The notes under the pieces: model-generated | Databases searched by the model: none | The model's input: the letters and a program-made list of their open reading frames with translations, nothing else | Told to the model about the DNA's origin: nothing | Shown here: positions 60,862-64,000 of the stretch, one piece after another | Layout of the letters: each line of letters starts with the position of its first letter | How positions within the stretch are numbered: position 1 is the stretch's first letter | Assembly (NCBI RefSeq): GCF_002156875.1 | Contig: NZ_NCSY01000002.1 | Location: 186,001-250,000 of the forward strand | Length of the DNA stretch: 64,000 nucleotides | DNA from: Bacillus sp. EAC | GTDB lineage: Bacteria > Bacillota > Bacilli > Bacillales > Bacillaceae_G | Direction of reading: 5' to 3' | Translations under genes and position numbers: made by a program

Positions 60862-61299
60862 ATGAGTATTCGTTTTAATAAAGTACAGGATGTTCTAGAA
60901 AATTACAGATCTGCAATTTACGAAAAGGATGTTGAGAGATTTGTATCGACATACTCTGCTGACGTGCATGTTTATGATTGTTGGGAAAATTGGGAGTGCA
61001 TCGGTATTGTCCAATGGAAGGAAACGGTGAAAGACTGGTTTAATGGTTTAAGTGAGGATGGCCATTTACTCAAAACAGATTTCGATAATGTAGTAGTTGA
61101 AGAAAATTCTAACCTCTCTTTCGTTCATTGTGCAGTTACGTTCACTGCTCTAGCAGAATCAGGAGAGAAAATTCGTCAAATGACAAACAGATTCACATTC
61201 GGATTAAAAAAAGAAAATGAATCATGGACAATAATCCATGAACATTCATCATTGCCATTAAGTATGGAAACTGGGAAGGGTATTTTTAACTTAAAGTAA
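60862..61299 (+). CDS. SnoaL/NTF2-like protein
   Basis: This 145-residue protein has the NTF2-like cone fold: an N-terminal helix (KVQDVLENYRSAIYEKDVERFVSTYSADVHVYD) followed by beta strands with VVEENSNLSFVHCAVTFTALAESGEKIRQMTNRFTFGL and the closing WTIIHEHSSLPL. Such proteins bind or isomerise small molecules; function unassigned. AAAGGAG precedes ATG 60862; the longer frame from 60838 has no site. It may be co-transcribed with the DinB gene that follows 33 bases later. Confidence 0.8.
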   Translation: MSIRFNKVQDVLENYRSAIYEKDVERFVSTYSADVHVYDCWENWECIGIVQWKETVKDWFNGLSEDGHLLKTDFDNVVVEENSNLSFVHCAVTFTALAESGEKIRQMTNRFTFGLKKENESWTIIHEHSSLPLSMETGKGIFNLK

Positions 61300-61332
61300 T
61301 ATTACGATAGCTATTAAAGGAGGCGTTAATCA

Positions 61333-61800
61333 TTGAATCGAATTGACCTGCTTTTAAACGTGCTAGATACAACGTTCGATAAGGAAAGTTGGTATGCACC
61401 GCTCAAGCATGCTATTGATGGAATCAATGCAGAACAAGCAAGTTGGAGGCCTGCTGGACAGTCAGCCACCACTATTTGGGAGACCGTTAATCACCTTATT
61501 TATTACAAAGAGAGACTTGTTGCGAACATTGAAGGTCGTCAATGGACGCGGATCGACGGTAATGAGACCTTTTATATCACTGAACAATCCAATGATGATA
61601 ATGAATGGAAGAAAGTAGTAGATCGACTTGAAACCATTCATAACAGTTTAAGACATTTGCTGAGTAAGATGTCAGATGAGGATCTTGACCAAAATTCTTT
61701 CGAGAGTAATCTACTAGACATAATGCTACACGACGCTTACCATACAGGCCAAATTATTCAAATCAGAAAAATGCAGGGGTCCTGGCCTTCCCATCGATAA
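61333..61800 (+). CDS. DinB family four-helix protein
   Basis: This 155-residue protein of the DinB_2 fold has the three metal histidines in TIWETVNHLIYYKERL and MLHDAYHTGQIIQIRKM. The start is TTG, with an excellent AAAGGAGG site nine bases away. Related to the DinB protein at 17422 only at fold level. Relatives use a nickel or zinc site; substrate unknown. It ends at a good hairpin. Confidence 0.83.
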   Translation: MNRIDLLLNVLDTTFDKESWYAPLKHAIDGINAEQASWRPAGQSATTIWETVNHLIYYKERLVANIEGRQWTRIDGNETFYITEQSNDDNEWKKVVDRLETIHNSLRHLLSKMSDEDLDQNSFESNLLDIMLHDAYHTGQIIQIRKMQGSWPSHR

Positions 61801-61858
61801 CTTTTGTAACAACATTTGTGTATAATTCATTAGTAGAAAAAGGAATGTATATAAAAAA

Positions 61859-61905
61859 TAACCTGTATCTATGATTATCAAGTAATCAACGATACAGGTT
61901 TTATA
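61859..61905 (+). terminator. Terminator of the DinB gene
   Basis: AACCTGTATC and GATACAGGTT form the outer stem, with an inner stem TGATTA/TAATCA, followed by TTTATATTT. Confidence 0.82.
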
Positions 61906-61958
61906 TTTCGTGAGTTTTCATTCTTATATAGGTGGTTTCCTGGAGTCTTAATTTCTTT

Positions 61959-62144
61959 TTACTTACCCAAGATTGCCATTGTCCCTTTAAACACTAAGAA
62001 AAGGGAGAAAATTACAATTGCTAAAATACCAATTACAGTTGTTAATGGCTCTAAACTTGCTAAGAAAGTGCCTTCTAAAGGAACTTTTATTAATGCAAAA
62101 CCAGCTAAAATACCAGCTAACATTTGAAGAATAAATCGATCCAT
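61959..62144 (-). CDS. Small two-helix membrane protein (61 residues)
   Basis: GGAGGG precedes ATG 62144. The product has two hydrophobic segments, LQMLAGILAGFALI and VIGILAIVIFSLFLVFKG, with a short polar loop. It begins MDRFILQM. No family is recognised. The longer frame to 62243 has no site. Confidence 0.68.
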   Translation of the reverse strand: MDRFILQMLAGILAGFALIKVPLEGTFLASLEPLTTVIGILAIVIFSLFLVFKGTMAILGK

Positions 62145-62334
62145 GTTGTTTTCCCTCCTATCAATATATTTTATGTACATTTGAAAGGTAGGTTCAACAA
62201 AAGATAGACTTTTATAAAAATGTGCGTATATCATGGTCAACATCTACACGTTATTTTCGTCATTTTGGATCTTGAAAGATTTCTAATAAGAATTCTCAAA
62301 AATCATAGTCAATAGGTTCAAAATACTTTCGCTT

Positions 62335-62679
62335 CTACACGATTGGTTTTTCAAAGATAAATACGGATACAGCCATATCCTCTTCAATCTTTGCATCCGA
62401 AAATAAATGAAGTAGCTTCGAACCGACAAGCTCTTCCATTTCTTCAGGAACCTCCTGCCTATATACATCCCTAATCATTTCGGTTCTCGCACTATGAATT
62501 ACTTTTTTTCCTTCTTGGGATTTTGCTATAAACTTTTCCGTAGGAGTTAGAATACCACTCATTGTCGTTACTGCCATATTCTCAACGAAATGAGTAAAAA
62601 TCCGCTCTGGGCCCTTTCCGAAAATTTCTTTCCGCATTTTCCGCACGATATCATTAAACGCTGTTTCCTTTTTCCCCAT
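62335..62679 (-). CDS. DUF2294 family protein
   Basis: This 114-residue soluble protein begins GKKETAFNDIVRKMRKEIFGKGPERIFTHFVENMAVTTMSGILTPTEKFIA, which matches the DUF2294 family (Na-translocating decarboxylase-associated in annotation, function unknown). It continues GKKVIHSARTEMIRDVYRQEVPEEMEEL. TTAGGAGG precedes ATG 62679. Single gene. Confidence 0.82.
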   Translation of the reverse strand: MGKKETAFNDIVRKMRKEIFGKGPERIFTHFVENMAVTTMSGILTPTEKFIAKSQEGKKVIHSARTEMIRDVYRQEVPEEMEELVGSKLLHLFSDAKIEEDMAVSVFIFEKPIV

Positions 62680-62761
62680 ATTCTTGCCTCCTAACAATTC
62701 AATTCTTACTAAATTTACTGATTAATTTTGTCTTGTTTTTTTGGATGAGAGGAGTATAATT

Positions 62762-62824
62762 ATGTCTATTGAACATAATTTATACAAATTTTATGAATGG
62801 AATTCTAATAAAATATTTTGTTAG
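62762..62824 (+). CDS. Possible 20-residue peptide gene
   Basis: GAGAGGAG is seven bases before ATG 62762. The frame encodes 20 residues, beginning SIEHNLYKFYEW and ending IFC, then TAG. A strong terminator hairpin follows at 62880-62931. It may be a short peptide gene, a leader, or the start of a decayed gene; there is no independent support. Confidence 0.35.
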   Translation: MSIEHNLYKFYEWNSNKIFC

Positions 62825-62879
62825 AGCTCTATTTAATATTCCCAATGGAATGATTCATTAGTAGGAATTGCTAATTGAT

Positions 62880-62931
62880 TACTCCACCACAACATCTCTT
62901 TAGATGATCTCTTGTGGTGGAGTTTTTTTGT
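62880..62931 (+). terminator. Strong rightward terminator
   Basis: ACTCCACCACAA and TTGTGGTGGAGT form a perfect 12-bp stem with a 20-base loop region, then TTTTTTT. It ends a rightward transcript that starts after 62697, upstream of the TRIC-type gene. Confidence 0.8.
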
Positions 62932-63032
62932 GTGGAAAAAGAAAGCAATCTTTTCTCTCTCACGATACTCTATTCCATTGGTCCCATTTTTCAATTAACT
63001 ATTAACATACTATATTAGGGGGTATTAGAGGA

Positions 63033-63641
63033 ATGTCTTGGACAGTTCTACATTTTATCGGAATTATTTCATATGCAGCAAGTGGAGCATTTGTTGCTCT
63101 TGAAGCTGAATATTCTTTTATCGGAGTTTACGCTTTGGGATTAACCACAGCATTCGGAGGAGCGATGATTCGAAATTATATTATCGGTGTCCCTGTCTCT
63201 GAACTATGGATCCATTCCATCATTTTAACGGTTTTAATGACTCTGACAATCATCGTATTATTACCGCTAAAGTGGATCAATCATTGGAAACGATGGAGTT
63301 TATTTTTTGATTCAATTGGACTTGCTTCATTTGCTCTCCAAGGAGCAATGTCAGCAAAAGAAGTTTTTTCGGATGATTTTGGCGTAATGATATTGGCATC
63401 TATGTTTACCGGCGTTGGAGGAGGGATGATTCGTGACATAATAGCTGCTCGAAAACCTCTTGCCTTAAAAGAAGAAATCCATGCAATATTAACGATTTTA
63501 TGTGCTATATGTATATGGCTTGGTTGGAACAGCCCACTTCAGTTGACTCTGATTGTCCTGGTTGTTATCGCTTTACGCATGTCTGCTATTCGCTATCAGT
63601 GGAGGCTGCACTTACCCTGCCACTTTAGAAAAGGGAGTTAA
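63033..63641 (+). CDS. TRIC cation channel family membrane protein (UPF0126)
   Basis: This 202-residue protein has about six or seven hydrophobic segments in two similar halves. The two halves carry GGAMIRNYIIGVP and GGGMIRDIIAARKPLAL, the signature of UPF0126/TRIC-type channels (like B. subtilis YvgT). Bacterial members conduct K+ or other cations. A G-rich site lies upstream. Single gene. Confidence 0.85.
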   Translation: MSWTVLHFIGIISYAASGAFVALEAEYSFIGVYALGLTTAFGGAMIRNYIIGVPVSELWIHSIILTVLMTLTIIVLLPLKWINHWKRWSLFFDSIGLASFALQGAMSAKEVFSDDFGVMILASMFTGVGGGMIRDIIAARKPLALKEEIHAILTILCAICIWLGWNSPLQLTLIVLVVIALRMSAIRYQWRLHLPCHFRKGS

Positions 63642-64000
63642 ACAGATACATTTATGTATTCTACTGCCAGGTGAAGATTCTTTAGGAAAATCAATCTATA
63701 AAAAGGTGATTTAAGTTTTAGCAGTCAAATAAAACTTAACTACTTAATTTTTTAAAAAAGGAAACACATATAAGCCCAGCTAGTCACCTTACTGGGCTAT
63801 ATTAGAATATTAAAGAAAATTTTAACCGGTGAACCTTAGACTTTTAACAATAATTTTCAACTTCTTCAGTGGGAGCCTATATCGAAAATAACTTTAGACT
63901 ATGTCCAACTTTTATATATTATTGGAGCAATTTTTTAAACTTAAAACCTGATTAACTTAGACATCTTACCTTACATAATCCTATATAGTTCAACAGTACA
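63642..64000. other. AT-rich 3' region without a recognised gene
   Basis: No convincing coding frame. A hairpin GCCCAG...CTGGGC (63773-63800) followed by TATATT may be a weak terminator for the TRIC-type gene. Nothing else is recognisable before the window ends. Confidence 0.5.

Overview
The window is AT-rich DNA of an endospore-forming, low-GC Gram-positive bacterium of the Bacillaceae. The evidence is strong AGGAGG-type ribosome binding sites, a tricistronic gerA-type spore germinant receptor operon, a yngJ-H-HB-G-F-E acyl-CoA cluster laid out as in Bacillus subtilis, a yhcY-yhcZ-azr block, T-box and TPP riboswitches, and Bacillus-type BirA and Fur sites. The species cannot be fixed from sequence alone. 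There are no rRNA or tRNA genes, CRISPR arrays, transposases or prophage genes. Most of it reads as core chromosome with short accessory stretches.

Layout. 1-4.7 kb: a PadR-controlled operon of small membrane proteins built from a repeated two-helix unit, an Lrp regulator with two LysE exporters, and histidine-rich YmaF. 4.8-9.3 kb: a leftward operon with acetyltransferase, SRPBCC protein, YhcY/YhcZ two-component system and azoreductase. 9.5-15.2 kb: an MBL hydrolase, VOC proteins, phenylalanine hydroxylase behind two tandem tyrosine T-boxes, and bioY behind a BirA operator. 15.4-28.3 kb: DUF2157/GDYXXLXY pair, DinB protein, leucine/isovalerate degradation operon, quinone oxidoreductase and an ArsB-type transporter. 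28.7-32.6 kb: TPP-riboswitch operon thiD-cytX-thiM-thiE. 32.9-37.3 kb: a Fur-boxed FTR1 iron permease with lipoprotein, then two YdcZ half-transporters around a Crp/Fnr regulator. 37.4-44.5 kb: complete trpEGDCFBA behind two tandem tryptophan T-boxes. 44.9-50.3 kb: ger operon and DUF47-pit phosphate uptake pair. 50.4-64 kb: two MFS exporters (one divergent from TetR with a clear operator), an MBL protein with an unusual hairpin between its Shine-Dalgarno and start codon, a highly unusual UvrA-like double ABC ATPase with a long zinc-finger tail, an amine oxidase and several small proteins.

Themes. Aromatic amino acid supply is under RNA control at two places: phhA (tyrosine from phenylalanine) and the trp operon each carry a duplicated T-box leader with UAC and UGG specifiers respectively. 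A non-coding repeat of roughly 200-285 bp occurs about eight times, always in the same orientation; one copy (51883-52167) has short inverted ends and a 12-bp flanking direct repeat, so it behaves like a miniature transposable element. The most novel protein is the UvrA-like ATPase at 55118-58288, whose parts appear rearranged relative to canonical UvrA.
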